Assembly: GCA_905199855.1 (NCBI GenBank)
Contig: CAJKHY010000003.1
Span: forward strand, 14,866-78,865
Direction: 5' to 3'
Length of the DNA: 64,000 nucleotides
Source: an uncultured Clostridium sp.
Lineage (GTDB): Bacteria > Bacillota_I > Bacilli_A > RF39 > UBA660
The stretch's first letter is position 1, and every line of letters begins with the position of its first letter. The notes under the pieces were generated by a model. It was not told where the DNA came from and made no database searches. It was given only the letters and a program-made list of their open reading frames with translations. Both the position numbers and the translations under genes were made by a program. This document shows positions 51,785 through 60,671 of the stretch, piece after piece.

Positions 51785-54700
51785 ATGAAATATAAAACAA
51801 TGGACGCGAATAATGCAGTTGCTAGTGTGGCTTATAATTTTACTGAAATATGTGGTATATATCCAATAACTCCTGCTTCACCGATGGCAGAGTTAGTTGA
51901 TAAAATGACTAAGGATAATGTTAATTTTTTTGGTAATAAAGTTAAAGTGGTAGAAATGCAAAGTGAGGCGGGGGCAATAGGGCTTGCTCATGGTGCACTT
52001 CAAGCTGGGTCTTTAGCTACGACATTTACGGCTAGTCAAGGTTTGCTTTTAATGATACCTTCATTATATAAGGTGGCTGGGGAAATGTTACCTTTAGTTA
52101 TTCATGTTGCATCCCGTAGTATATCGACACATGCTTTATCAATTTTTGGTGATCATCAGGATATATATGCAACAAGAATGTCTGGGGTATGTATGTTATG
52201 TTCAAATAATCCAACGGAGGCTTATCATTTAGCCAATGTGGCTCATTTAGTGGCGATTAAATCTAGTTTGCCTTTTATTCATTTTTTTGATGGATTTCGT
52301 ACAAGTCATGAAATAAATAAGATTAGGTTAGTAGATGATGATAAAATAAAGGAATTAATCGATAAGAAGAGTCTTGATGATTTTAGGGCGAAGGCGATTA
52401 ATCCAGAAAGACCTAATACGAGAGGGACGGCTCAAAATGAGGATACTTATTTTCAATGTATGGAAGTGAGAAATAAGTTTTATGAGGGGGCAATTCTTGA
52501 TGTATGTTATTATATGGATAAGATTAATAAGATATGTAAGACTAATTATAAGCCATTTAATTATTATGGGGTAGATAATCCTGATACGATAATTATTGCT
52601 ATGGGTAGTGTATGTGATACAATACATGAAACTGTTTCTTATTTGAATGATAAGTATAATAAAAAATATGGAGTTATTTCAGTACATTTATATCGTCCCT
52701 TTAGTAATAAACATTTACTTAGTAAAATACCTAAGGGTGTTAAGAATATTGTTGTATTAGATCGTAGTAAGGAAGCAGGTTCTAATGGAGAGGCACTTTA
52801 TTTAGATGTTTGTAGTGCTTTAAAGGATGTGAATGTTAATATTTATGGTGGTAGATATGGATTATCTTCTAAAAATACTACTCCTGCTCATATTAAGGCA
52901 ATTTTTGATTATGTAGAAGAAGGGAAAATACATAATAATTTTACTATTGGTATTAATGATGATGTAACTAATTTAAGTTTGGATTATGATAGGAATTTTA
53001 TTATACCTAGTGATTTAGATGAGTATTTATTTTATGGCTATGGGTCTGATGGAATTGTTTCAACATCGAAAGATATTCTTAAGATTATTGGTGATAATAC
53101 TAATAAGTATGTACAAGGTTATTTTCAATATGATTCTAAGAAAAGTGGGGGTGTTACTAGGAGTTATTTGAGAATAGGAAATGAGGAGTTTCAAAAGCCA
53201 TATTATCCTTTAAATCCTAGATTAGTTGTGGTTTCTAAGGATAGTTACATGTATAAGTATGATATTTTGGATAATATTTGTGATAATGGGATTCTTTTAT
53301 TGAATACTAATTTAGATGAAAAAGAAATAGCTCTTAGTTTGCCTGATAAGGTTAAATATTTATTAGCTGTTAAGAATATTAAATTTTATATAATAGATGC
53401 AAATAAGATAGTTAATGAGATTGGACTTAAGAATAAGATTAGTACTTGTATGGAGATTGTTATTTTTAAACTAATTAATATTATTAAGATAGATAAAGCA
53501 AAGACTATTATGAAGGAACAAAATAAACATAGGTTTTTAAGTAAGGGAGAAAAGATAATTGAAATTAATAATGCTATAGTAGATAAGGCTCTTGATTATT
53601 TAGTAGAAGTTAAAGTAGAAGAGCAATGGAAGAATTTAAGTTATAAGGATAGTGTTTATAAAAATAATGAGGAAGTTATTAATCATTTAAAGGGTGATGA
53701 TTTACCAGTTTCTGCGTTTTTGAAGAACAAGGAAGGTATTTATGAAGGCGGTAATACAAAGTATGAAAAGAGGAATATTGCGGATGTAGTACCCTTTTGG
53801 AAGAAGGAAAATTGTATCCAATGTAATCAATGTGCTTTTGTTTGTCCTCATTCGGTTATTAGGCCATTTTTAACTGAGGATAAAGATAATTCTATTAAGG
53901 CAATACTTCCTAAGAGTGATATGGATGTAAATTATAAGGTGGCTATTAGTTATGAAGACTGTACAGGATGTGGTTTATGTGTAAATGCTTGTCCTGGTAA
54001 GATGGGAAATAAAGCTTTGTGTTTAGTTAATTATGATAAGTGTAAAGGTCCTCAAATGGATTTTGATAATTTGGTTAATAATAATTTAAATGATAAGTAT
54101 AATTACGATGTTAAGAATGTTAAGAATACAATGTTTAATCGACCAAAGTTTGAATTTTCCGGAGCATGTGCTGGGTGTGGAGAGACACCTTATATTAAGA
54201 ATTTAACGCAATATGTGGGCAATGGTTTAGTTATTGCTAATGCTACAGGATGTTCTTCAATTTATGGGGCTTCTTCACCATCAACGCCATATTCAGTGGC
54301 TTGGACTAGTTCTCTTTTTGAGGATAATAGTGAGTATGGTCTTGGAATTGAGATAAGTTATCAAAAGAAACGTGACGATTTAAGAGAATATCTTATGAAT
54401 ACTAAGTTTAGTAAAAAGAATAAGGAACTTGTTAAGAAGTTATTAGATAATTACGATGATTATAATATATGTAAGTATGTTTATGATAATCTTGTTTATG
54501 ATAATTATTTAGAAGAGAATAAGGACTATATTCTTCCTAAGACTGTTTTTGTTATTGGTGGGGATGGATTTGCTTATGATATTGGTTTTGGTGGTTTAGA
54601 TCATGTTTTATCTACTGATAATGATATTAATATTTTGGTGCTTGATACGGAAGTTTATTCTAATACTGGGGGGCAGGCATCAAAGTCTACTTCTCTTGGG

Positions 54701-55168
54701 GCAATTGCATCTTTTGCGTCTTCAGGTAAGACTAATTATAAGAAGGATTTGGCAAGGATGGCAATGTGTTATCCTAATGCATATGTAGCTTGTGTTAATA
54801 TTGGTTATAATAAGGAACAGTATTTAAAAGCACTTGGAGAGGCTATTAATCATAAGGGCCCTTCTTTGATTATTGCTTATGCTCCTTGTATAGAACATGG
54901 TATTAAGAAGGGAATGGGGACTGATTTAGAAAATGCTTCTTTGGCAACAAAATGTGGATATTTTTTGACTTTTAGATATAATCCTGATATTTTAAAGTTT
55001 ACGCTTGATAGTAAGAATGTTGATTTTAACCTTTATGAGGAATTTTTAAGCAGTCAAAATAGGTATAATGTTTTTGAAAATAAAGAATTACTGGAAAAAC
55101 AAAAGACATGGGCAAAACAAAGATATGGTTATTATAAGAAATTAGAGGAAGAAAAAAATTGCGAATAA
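51785..55168 (+). CDS. nifJ: Pyruvate:ferredoxin (flavodoxin) oxidoreductase
   Basis: Oxidatively decarboxylates pyruvate to acetyl-CoA, reducing ferredoxin or flavodoxin; marks an anaerobe. 1127 residues, single-chain. Domain I begins MDANNAVASVAYNFTEICGIYPITPASPM-type sequence (ITPASPM). It has GALQAGSLATTFTASQGL, then two [4Fe-4S] clusters (CIQCNQCAFVCPH and CTGCGLCVNACPG). A further cluster site is CAGCGETPY with a later CSSIYG. The TPP site is GGDGFAYDIGFGGLDH with VYSNTGGQASKS. GAAGG precedes the ATG and a terminator follows. Confidence 0.96.
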   Translation: MKYKTMDANNAVASVAYNFTEICGIYPITPASPMAELVDKMTKDNVNFFGNKVKVVEMQSEAGAIGLAHGALQAGSLATTFTASQGLLLMIPSLYKVAGEMLPLVIHVASRSISTHALSIFGDHQDIYATRMSGVCMLCSNNPTEAYHLANVAHLVAIKSSLPFIHFFDGFRTSHEINKIRLVDDDKIKELIDKKSLDDFRAKAINPERPNTRGTAQNEDTYFQCMEVRNKFYEGAILDVCYYMDKINKICKTNYKPFNYYGVDNPDTIIIAMGSVCDTIHETVSYLNDKYNKKYGVISVHLYRPFSNKHLLSKIPKGVKNIVVLDRSKEAGSNGEALYLDVCSALKDVNVNIYGGRYGLSSKNTTPAHIKAIFDYVEEGKIHNNFTIGINDDVTNLSLDYDRNFIIPSDLDEYLFYGYGSDGIVSTSKDILKIIGDNTNKYVQGYFQYDSKKSGGVTRSYLRIGNEEFQKPYYPLNPRLVVVSKDSYMYKYDILDNICDNGILLLNTNLDEKEIALSLPDKVKYLLAVKNIKFYIIDANKIVNEIGLKNKISTCMEIVIFKLINIIKIDKAKTIMKEQNKHRFLSKGEKIIEINNAIVDKALDYLVEVKVEEQWKNLSYKDSVYKNNEEVINHLKGDDLPVSAFLKNKEGIYEGGNTKYEKRNIADVVPFWKKENCIQCNQCAFVCPHSVIRPFLTEDKDNSIKAILPKSDMDVNYKVAISYEDCTGCGLCVNACPGKMGNKALCLVNYDKCKGPQMDFDNLVNNNLNDKYNYDVKNVKNTMFNRPKFEFSGACAGCGETPYIKNLTQYVGNGLVIANATGCSSIYGASSPSTPYSVAWTSSLFEDNSEYGLGIEISYQKKRDDLREYLMNTKFSKKNKELVKKLLDNYDDYNICKYVYDNLVYDNYLEENKDYILPKTVFVIGGDGFAYDIGFGGLDHVLSTDNDINILVLDTEVYSNTGGQASKSTSLGAIASFASSGKTNYKKDLARMAMCYPNAYVACVNIGYNKEQYLKALGEAINHKGPSLIIAYAPCIEHGIKKGMGTDLENASLATKCGYFLTFRYNPDILKFTLDSKNVDFNLYEEFLSSQNRYNVFENKELLEKQKTWAKQRYGYYKKLEEEKNCE

Positions 55169-55190
55169 TTTAAAATATTTGCATTTTTTT
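55161..55190 (+). terminator. PFOR gene terminator
   Basis: GCGAATA / TATTTGC stem (one G-U pair), 8-base loop, A then seven T; overlaps the stop codon. Confidence 0.7.
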
Positions 55191-55250
55191 GTATTATTTA
55201 AATATTCAATAAATTTTTTTCTACATAGAATTTATGTAGGAAGTGGTTAT

Positions 55251-55489
55251 ATGGAATATTTAGTTGATTATTTAATTGAGATAGTACTTACAATTACAAC
55301 GACTTTAATTATTACTATACAAGAGAATTAAAAAAAATAGTTAGGACAATTGAAGTTAATCTTGTTTTTATTGTTGTTATTATAAAGAATATCTATGTTG
55401 AAAAATACTACTTATACACAAATAAGGGTTGTTTTTCTTTGAATGAAAATGAAACACTTAATAATTTATATATTAAATATAAAAAATAG
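55251..55489 (+). pseudogene. Frameshifted small membrane protein gene
   Basis: ATG at 55251 with AGGAAGTGG opens a frame of 26 codons (YLVDYLIEIVLTITTTLIIT, a membrane helix) ending TAA at 55329. A second frame continues from about 55325 with ELKKIVRTIEVNLVFIVVII and ends at 55489. A single-base change next to a run of eight A would restore one protein of about 79 residues. A hairpin CTACATA / TATGTAG (55221-55239) covers part of the ribosome site. The rest of 55190-55569 shows nothing further that I recognise. Confidence 0.45.
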
Positions 55490-55569
55490 GTGGTAATAGA
55501 ATAATTGACGATATAAGGGATGAAATAGATAAGATACCTATCAAGAAAGATTGCTAAGGAGGTGATATA

Positions 55570-55917
55570 ATGGATGTTTTAGTAACTCAAAAACTTTTGG
55601 ATATATTGATGATTTCTGTTACTTTAAGTTCTGTTGTTATGGCTGCAATTCAAAAATGTAAGAGTTTGCCTTTTGTAAAGAAAGAATGGCATATCTTTTT
55701 CTTGAATTTAATATTATCTTTTGGAATTGGAATACCTTTTGTATATAGTTTTTATGAGAAAGATTTGGTTATAAGTATGTGGATTAGTTTGTTTAGTTTT
55801 ATTGGGGCTCCTGGAATATATAAGTTTTTGAAGAGTCAAAATATTATTAATTATACACCTAAGAGTATGGATGATGATAGTATTAAGGTAGATAAAGATA
55901 ATTATATAGATAGGTAG
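55570..55917 (+). CDS. Small holin-like membrane protein
   Basis: 115 residues with two or three hydrophobic helices (about 8-28, 43-60 and 68-88) and a hydrophilic C-terminus. The arrangement, a short amphipathic start, LPFVKKEW loop, a GIGIPFVYSF helix, MWISLFSFIGAPGIYKFLK, resembles phage holin-like proteins of Bacillota. No endolysin or other phage gene adjoins, so it may be a remnant or a domesticated gene. A strong AAGGAGGTGAT site is present. Confidence 0.5.
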   Translation: MDVLVTQKLLDILMISVTLSSVVMAAIQKCKSLPFVKKEWHIFFLNLILSFGIGIPFVYSFYEKDLVISMWISLFSFIGAPGIYKFLKSQNIINYTPKSMDDDSIKVDKDNYIDR

Positions 55918-55919
55918 AA

Positions 55920-55963
55920 AAAAACTCTGTGTAATAAGTTAATCTTATGTACATGGAGTTTTA
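55920..55963. terminator. Convergent terminator between holin-like gene and htrA
   Basis: AAAACTC ... GAGTTTT outer stem, with interrupted inner pairing (GTGTA / TACAT and TAAG / CTTA), flanked by A and T runs on either side. Confidence 0.7.
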
Positions 55964-57046
55964 TTATGCTTTTTGGTTTTGACTTTCTAATTTAATATCA
56001 ATTGTTTTTTCTTGATTATTTCTTATATAAGTTAATTTAATAGTACTTCCTACATTTTGTTTGTAAAGTGTATATTTAAAGTAAGAGACACTTTTGATAT
56101 CAATGTTGTTTATTTTGATAATTTTATCTCCTGGTTGTAAACCAGCTTTAGCTGCGGGAGAATCGTTTACTACTGATTCAATATAGATACCTTCACTGGT
56201 AGAGGTAAACATGGTTTTGGCTTCATATATACTAATACCTAGGTATGGTCTAGTGATAGTTTTGCTCTCAATTATAATGTTGGCATATTGCTCAGCCGTT
56301 TCTATAGGAATAGCAAAACCCATGCCTTCAACTGCAGTACTGGCAAGCTTCATATTGGTGATACCTATTACTTCGCCATTTGAGTTACATAGTGGACCTC
56401 CTGAATTACCTGAGTTAATTGCTGTGTCAGTTTGTAATACTTCCATGATATATGTGTTCATTTTGCTATTAGTAACTTCTACTAGTCTATTTTTTCCTGA
56501 TAAAATACCACGTGTAACTGAATTAGAATATATCTCAGCATCAAGTGGTGCACCGACGGCGAATAATGTGTCTCCTATTTTTAAATCTTCTGAACTGCCA
56601 AGCGATGCTACTTCAATAACTTGATCTTTATTTATTTTAAGCACAGCAATATCTGAGTATTCGTCGCTTCCTACAATATTAGCTTTTATTTTTTCTTCAT
56701 TAGTTAGGATTATTTGTATTTCTTCTGCTCCTTCGATGACGTGATAGTTAGTTAGAATGTAGCCATATTGTTCATCAGTTTTAAAGACAAAACCAGTTCC
56801 TGTTTGGTAAACATGGTTGTTTTTTAAGGATTCTACGACTGTTACTGAATCATAAACTTTTTCAACTGCTTCTGCTATTCCGTTTTCGGTAATTGATACT
56901 TGTTTTTCAATTTTAGTTTTGGTAGTAACTAGATTTTTCATATAGAAGCTATAAAATAGGGTAAACCCAATAAGACATATTATTGTACTTGTTACTACTC
57001 CAGTTAAAAATGTAATTATTTTTTCTTTGTTAATTGTTTTTTTCAT
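55964..57046 (-). CDS. htrA: HtrA/DegP-type membrane serine protease
   Basis: 360 residues. A single N-terminal membrane anchor (about 10-36), then a trypsin-like domain with catalytic His102 (TNYHVI), Asp132 (SDIAVLKI) and Ser215 (GNSGGPL), and one C-terminal PDZ domain (GIYIESVVNDSPAAKAGLQP, GDKIIKIN). Handles misfolded extracytoplasmic proteins. Monocistronic. GGAAGGAAA precedes the ATG. It is the HtrA/HtrB/YyxA type of Bacillota. Confidence 0.95.
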   Translation of the reverse strand: MKKTINKEKIITFLTGVVTSTIICLIGFTLFYSFYMKNLVTTKTKIEKQVSITENGIAEAVEKVYDSVTVVESLKNNHVYQTGTGFVFKTDEQYGYILTNYHVIEGAEEIQIILTNEEKIKANIVGSDEYSDIAVLKINKDQVIEVASLGSSEDLKIGDTLFAVGAPLDAEIYSNSVTRGILSGKNRLVEVTNSKMNTYIMEVLQTDTAINSGNSGGPLCNSNGEVIGITNMKLASTAVEGMGFAIPIETAEQYANIIIESKTITRPYLGISIYEAKTMFTSTSEGIYIESVVNDSPAAKAGLQPGDKIIKINNIDIKSVSYFKYTLYKQNVGSTIKLTYIRNNQEKTIDIKLESQNQKA

Positions 57047-57151
57047 ATAATTTCCTTCCTTTTCTTAAGTATTATAGTAAGTAATTATCAAAGGAATATG
57101 AATAAATTATGTGAAAAAATGTTTTTTTTGTAAAATTAATAAGATATTATA

Positions 57152-57181
57152 AAAAATGCTTAGTTTGAACTAGGCATTTTT
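57152..57181. terminator. Terminator at the end of queH
   Basis: AAAAATGCTTAGTT / AACTAGGCATTTTT hairpin (one G-U pair) overlapping the queH stop; A and T runs allow function on both strands. Confidence 0.8.
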
Positions 57182-57768
57182 GAATATTTGCATCCACAGT
57201 AACTTTGTCTATATAAGTTATATTGTTTTGATAAGTTGATAGACTGTTTATAACCTTCTTTTTTTTTGAAATCAGCATAAAGCCATTTAATTTTATAAAT
57301 ATTTTCTAGTGATGAACCAATTTCATTGATTAATTTGGCATTTTTATGAGGACTAACGGTTAAAGTGGTAGTAAAGTAGTCATAATTACGAAGTTTAGCT
57401 ATTTGAGCAGTTTTTTCTAGTCTTAGTTTAAAACATATTTGACATCTATTACCGCCTTCAATACATTTTTCTAATCCTTTGATGGCTTCTTCGTATTTGT
57501 CGTTTTCATAATCACAATCTATAAAATCTAGTTTGTTTTTAGTTTTTAATTCTTTTATTAATCTTATTTGTTCTTCTTTTCTCTTTAGATATTCTTCTTT
57601 AGGGTAGATGTTAGGATTATAGTATAAGACGGTTATATCAAAGTAATTACTTAGAAATGATATGACATAACTGCTACAAGGTGCACAACAACAATGAAGT
57701 AATAATTTTTTTACTTTATCTAATTTTTGTATTTCTTTTTCACATAATAAATGATAATTTGTGTTCAT
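57160..57768 (-). CDS. queH: Epoxyqueuosine reductase QueH
   Basis: Last step of queuosine synthesis in tRNA (epoxyqueuosine to queuosine). 202 residues of the DUF208/QueH family. N-terminal cluster LLHCCCAPCSS (Cys26-28 and 31), YYNPNIYPKEEYLKR, EGGNRCQICFKLRL (CxxC), LTVSPHKN and the C-terminal YCGC pair. These Cys bind iron and an iron-sulphur cluster. Start at 57768 with TTTGGTGAT. The tandem VUT transporters at 48.7-50.0 kb may supply the precursor. Confidence 0.93.
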   Translation of the reverse strand: MNTNYHLLCEKEIQKLDKVKKLLLHCCCAPCSSYVISFLSNYFDITVLYYNPNIYPKEEYLKRKEEQIRLIKELKTKNKLDFIDCDYENDKYEEAIKGLEKCIEGGNRCQICFKLRLEKTAQIAKLRNYDYFTTTLTVSPHKNAKLINEIGSSLENIYKIKWLYADFKKKEGYKQSINLSKQYNLYRQSYCGCKYSKMPSSN

Positions 57769-57821
57769 AAAATCACCAAACATATTATAACATTTATTAG
57801 GTAAAAAGCAATATTATTTTA

Positions 57822-58352
57822 TTATACAGAGACACTTCCACTGATTAATTTGGAAAGAATTTCAGCCATTTTTTCTTCTACTTGAATAAGTGGGGTTTCG
57901 GTTGATAAGATAATGACACTGCCTAAGGTATCTCCGTTTAAAACAATTGAACTAAATGAGTAATAACCATATTCTTTGATGTTTTCTATTATTTCAACTT
58001 CTTTTTTTTGTCTTTCAACAAAACTGTCTCTTCTTTCAATACTACGTTCTACAAAGGAACTGATATTGTTGTTTAAGTATTTTTTCTTTAGGTTACCAGA
58101 TACGGCAATGACTTTGTTTAAGTCGGTTACTATGACGTTATGTTTTACTACTTGATATATGGCTTCTGTGTATTTCGCGGCAAGTGATTCTAGATTTTCA
58201 ATGGGGGAGAATTTTTTTAGAATTAAGCATTCTTCATCAGTAAATATTTCTAGTCCTTCGCCACTTTTGATGCGCATATTATTTCTTATTTCTTTTGGTA
58301 TAACAATTCTGCCTAAATCATCTACTCTTCTAATTACTCCAGTTGATTTCAT
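57822..58352 (-). CDS. spoVT: Stage V sporulation protein T (AbrB + GAF)
   Basis: 176 residues, the SpoVT size (178 in B. subtilis). The N-terminal AbrB-type swapped-hairpin domain is STGVIRRVDDLGRIVIPKEIR. A GAF-like domain (about 55-176) follows, with HNVIVTDLNKVIAVSG and YSFSSIVLNGDTLGSVIIL. In Bacillus it modulates forespore sigma-G genes. Start at 58352 after TTGGAGGTAATA. Its upstream region has a 12-bp palindrome and a sigma-G-like pattern (see separate entry). It is transcribed opposite to the surrounding genes. Confidence 0.95.
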   Translation of the reverse strand: MKSTGVIRRVDDLGRIVIPKEIRNNMRIKSGEGLEIFTDEECLILKKFSPIENLESLAAKYTEAIYQVVKHNVIVTDLNKVIAVSGNLKKKYLNNNISSFVERSIERRDSFVERQKKEVEIIENIKEYGYYSFSSIVLNGDTLGSVIILSTETPLIQVEEKMAEILSKLISGSVSV

Positions 58353-58398
58353 ATTTATTACCTCCAATATTAAATATTTTCCCAAGATTTAGTAATTT

Positions 58399-58438
58399 TA
58401 TACTAGTATATATGAATTTGTGAAATTTTTTTTATGCA
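58399..58438 (-). promoter_or_regulatory. Possible sigma-G-like promoter and palindromic operator of spoVT
   Basis: Minus strand: TGCATA (58433-58438), 18-base spacer, CATATATA (58407-58414). It resembles sigma-G elements in the -35 and partly in the -10. TATACTAGTATA (58399-58410) is a perfect 12-bp palindrome overlapping the -10 and could be a SpoVT autoregulatory site. Confidence 0.35.
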
Positions 58439-58471
58439 CTACAACAGCGTAGCAAATAAAATAAAAAAACA

Positions 58472-58500
58472 TTTACTTTTTATAGAAATTTGTGTAAAAT
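58472..58500 (+). promoter_or_regulatory. dut-metG promoter
   Basis: TTTACT, 17-base spacer, TAAAAT, about 36 bases before the dut ATG. Confidence 0.6.
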
Positions 58501-58535
58501 AAATTTATGAAAAAACTTGTTATGGGAGTGATGTT

Positions 58536-59021
58536 ATGAGATGTTTTGAGAAAATAAGTTTTGCGCAATTTAAAAAAGATATTTGTGATAACGTTGATTT
58601 ATATAATGAATATGAATTACCAAGTAGAGCTACTTTGAAAAGTGCTGGTTATGATTTTAAGGCGATAGAAGATATTACTATTAAAAAAGGTGAAATTTTG
58701 AAGATACCTACTGGTGTTAAGATAAGGTTAAATGATAATGAATTTCTTGGGTTGTATGTCCGAAGTAAAATGGGATGTAAATATAATATACGGATGTGTA
58801 ATCAAGTAGGTATTGTTGATGCTGATTATTATAATAATATTAGTAATGAGGGGCATATTTTTGTATTTTTACAAAATGAGGGTATTTTAGATGTTACAAT
58901 TAAAAAAGGAGAACATTTTGTTCAGGGAATATTACAAAAATTTATGATTTGTGATAATGAGAAGGTAGTTACTAAGACACGTGATGGCGGTTTTGGTAGT
59001 ACTGATAGAAAAGAGGAATAG
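58536..59021 (+). CDS. dut: dUTP diphosphatase (trimeric dUTPase)
   Basis: Cleaves dUTP to dUMP. 161 residues. All five motifs are present in slightly altered form: SAGYD (36-40), RSKMG (76-80), VDADYYN (94-100, catalytic Asp), QG (130-131) and GGFGSTD (151-157). An extra about 25 residues precede motif 1. GGAGTGAT precedes the ATG. It ends two bases before metG, so the two are one operon. Bacillus has no dut at this place. Confidence 0.9.
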   Translation: MRCFEKISFAQFKKDICDNVDLYNEYELPSRATLKSAGYDFKAIEDITIKKGEILKIPTGVKIRLNDNEFLGLYVRSKMGCKYNIRMCNQVGIVDADYYNNISNEGHIFVFLQNEGILDVTIKKGEHFVQGILQKFMICDNEKVVTKTRDGGFGSTDRKEE

Positions 59022-59023
59022 AT

Positions 59024-60553
59024 ATGAAAGAAAAATTTTATTTAACGACACCAATATATTATCCATCTGCTAATTTTCATATTGGGCACTGCTACACAAC
59101 AATTATAGCTGATGCCATAGCTAGATATAAGAGATTAAATGGTTATGATGTATTTTTCTTAACTGGTACAGATGAGCATGGTCAAAAGATTGAGAAGAAG
59201 GCAATTAAGGCGGGCGTTAGTCCTAAGGAATATGTTGATAAGATCGTAGAAAATGCAAAGGATTTATGGAAGAGTTTAGATATTAGTTATGATAAGTTCA
59301 TTAGAACTACTGATAGTGAACATGTTGCTTGTGTACAAAAGATATTTGAAAAGTTATATCAACAAGGAGATATTTATAAGGGAGAATATAAGGGTTTATA
59401 TTGTACACCTTGCGAATCTTTTTGGACGGAGACACAACTTAAGGATGGTAAATGTCCTGATTGTGGAAGAGATGTACATGAGGTTAAGGAGGAAGCATAC
59501 TTTTTTAGGTTATCAAAGTATCAAGATAGATTAGTTAATTATATTGAAGCACATCCAGAGTTTATTCAACCTGTTTCAAGAAAAAATGAAATGATTAATA
59601 ATTTTATTAAGCCTGGGCTTGAGGATTTATGTGTATCAAGAACTTCTTTTAAATGGGGAATTCCGGTTACTTTTGATAATAAGCATATAGTTTATGTATG
59701 GATAGATGCTTTATCTAATTATATTTCAGCTTTAGGATATTTAAGTGAAGATGATAGTGTGTTTAAGAAGTATTGGCCTGCGAATTTACACATCGTAGGT
59801 AAAGAAATTGTTAGATTTCATACGATTATATGGCCTATTATGTTGATGGCTTTAGGATTAGAACTTCCTAAGAAGGTATTTGGACACGGTTGGTTAATAA
59901 TTGATGGTGGTAAGATATCAAAGAGTTTGGGAAATTATCAAGATCCTAGGGAATATATTGCGATGTATGGAATAGATGCGGTTAGATATTTTGTGCTTAG
60001 GGAAGTACCTTTTGGAAATGATGGTAATTTTTCAGTTGATGCGATGGTTACTAGGGCAAATGCTGATTTGGCTAATGTTTTAGGTAATTTAGTTAACAGA
60101 ACAATTGGTATGATTAATAAATATTTTGATGGTGTTGTTACTAATACAAGGTGTAGTGAAGAATTAGATGCTGATTTAATAAAAATTGCTTTATCTTTAA
60201 AGGATAAGGTGAATGAAGATATGGATAAGTTGGAAGTGTCTAGTGCGTTGGAGCATATTTTTGATTTGTTTAGGGCTTGTAATAAATATATTGATGAGAC
60301 AATGCCTTGGATTTTAGCCAAGGAAGATGATAAAAAGGATAGGCTTGCTACAGTTTTATATAATTTAGTTGAATCTATTAGAATAGGTACAGTCCTTCTT
60401 AGTCCTTTTGTACCAAGTGCAAGTGAAAGAATATTTAAGCAATTGAATACTGATATGAAAGATATGGTTTCAGTAAATGAATTTGGCGGTTATGTAAGTG
60501 GCACTAGAGTTGGTACTGCAGATCCAATATTTCAAAGAATTGATGTTAAATAG
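59024..60553 (+). CDS. metG: Methionyl-tRNA synthetase (short form)
   Basis: 509 residues. HIGH motif FHIGHCYTT (19-22), Cys pairs CTPCESF and CPDCGR for zinc, KMSKS-type GGKISKSLGN, and the anticodon-binding helical domain with MPWILAKED. The C-terminal EMAP/Arc1p-like tRNA-binding domain, present in B. subtilis MetS (about 660 residues), is missing. No T-box leader is visible upstream. A terminator follows. Confidence 0.96.
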   Translation: MKEKFYLTTPIYYPSANFHIGHCYTTIIADAIARYKRLNGYDVFFLTGTDEHGQKIEKKAIKAGVSPKEYVDKIVENAKDLWKSLDISYDKFIRTTDSEHVACVQKIFEKLYQQGDIYKGEYKGLYCTPCESFWTETQLKDGKCPDCGRDVHEVKEEAYFFRLSKYQDRLVNYIEAHPEFIQPVSRKNEMINNFIKPGLEDLCVSRTSFKWGIPVTFDNKHIVYVWIDALSNYISALGYLSEDDSVFKKYWPANLHIVGKEIVRFHTIIWPIMLMALGLELPKKVFGHGWLIIDGGKISKSLGNYQDPREYIAMYGIDAVRYFVLREVPFGNDGNFSVDAMVTRANADLANVLGNLVNRTIGMINKYFDGVVTNTRCSEELDADLIKIALSLKDKVNEDMDKLEVSSALEHIFDLFRACNKYIDETMPWILAKEDDKKDRLATVLYNLVESIRIGTVLLSPFVPSASERIFKQLNTDMKDMVSVNEFGGYVSGTRVGTADPIFQRIDVK

Positions 60554-60581
60554 TTGACATGAGAGTGTGTTAAATAAGAAA

Positions 60582-60614
60582 AGATATTGTTATTTTGTTT
60601 ACAATGTCTTTTTG
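60582..60614 (+). terminator. metG terminator
   Basis: 9-bp stem AGATATTGT / ACAATGTCT (one G-U pair), 10-base loop, TTTTTG tract. Confidence 0.7.
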
Positions 60615-60671
60615 TTTTGTTATAGTGGTTTTATGCGTTAAAATATGATATAGGGAGGAAAAAAATAATTT

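Noticed and set aside
55570..55917. Prophage around the holin-like gene
   Set aside because: No integrase, terminase, capsid, tail or endolysin gene is present within the window.
58857..59023. T-box leader for metG
   Set aside because: metG follows dut by two bases and there is no room for, or sign of, a T-box structure upstream.
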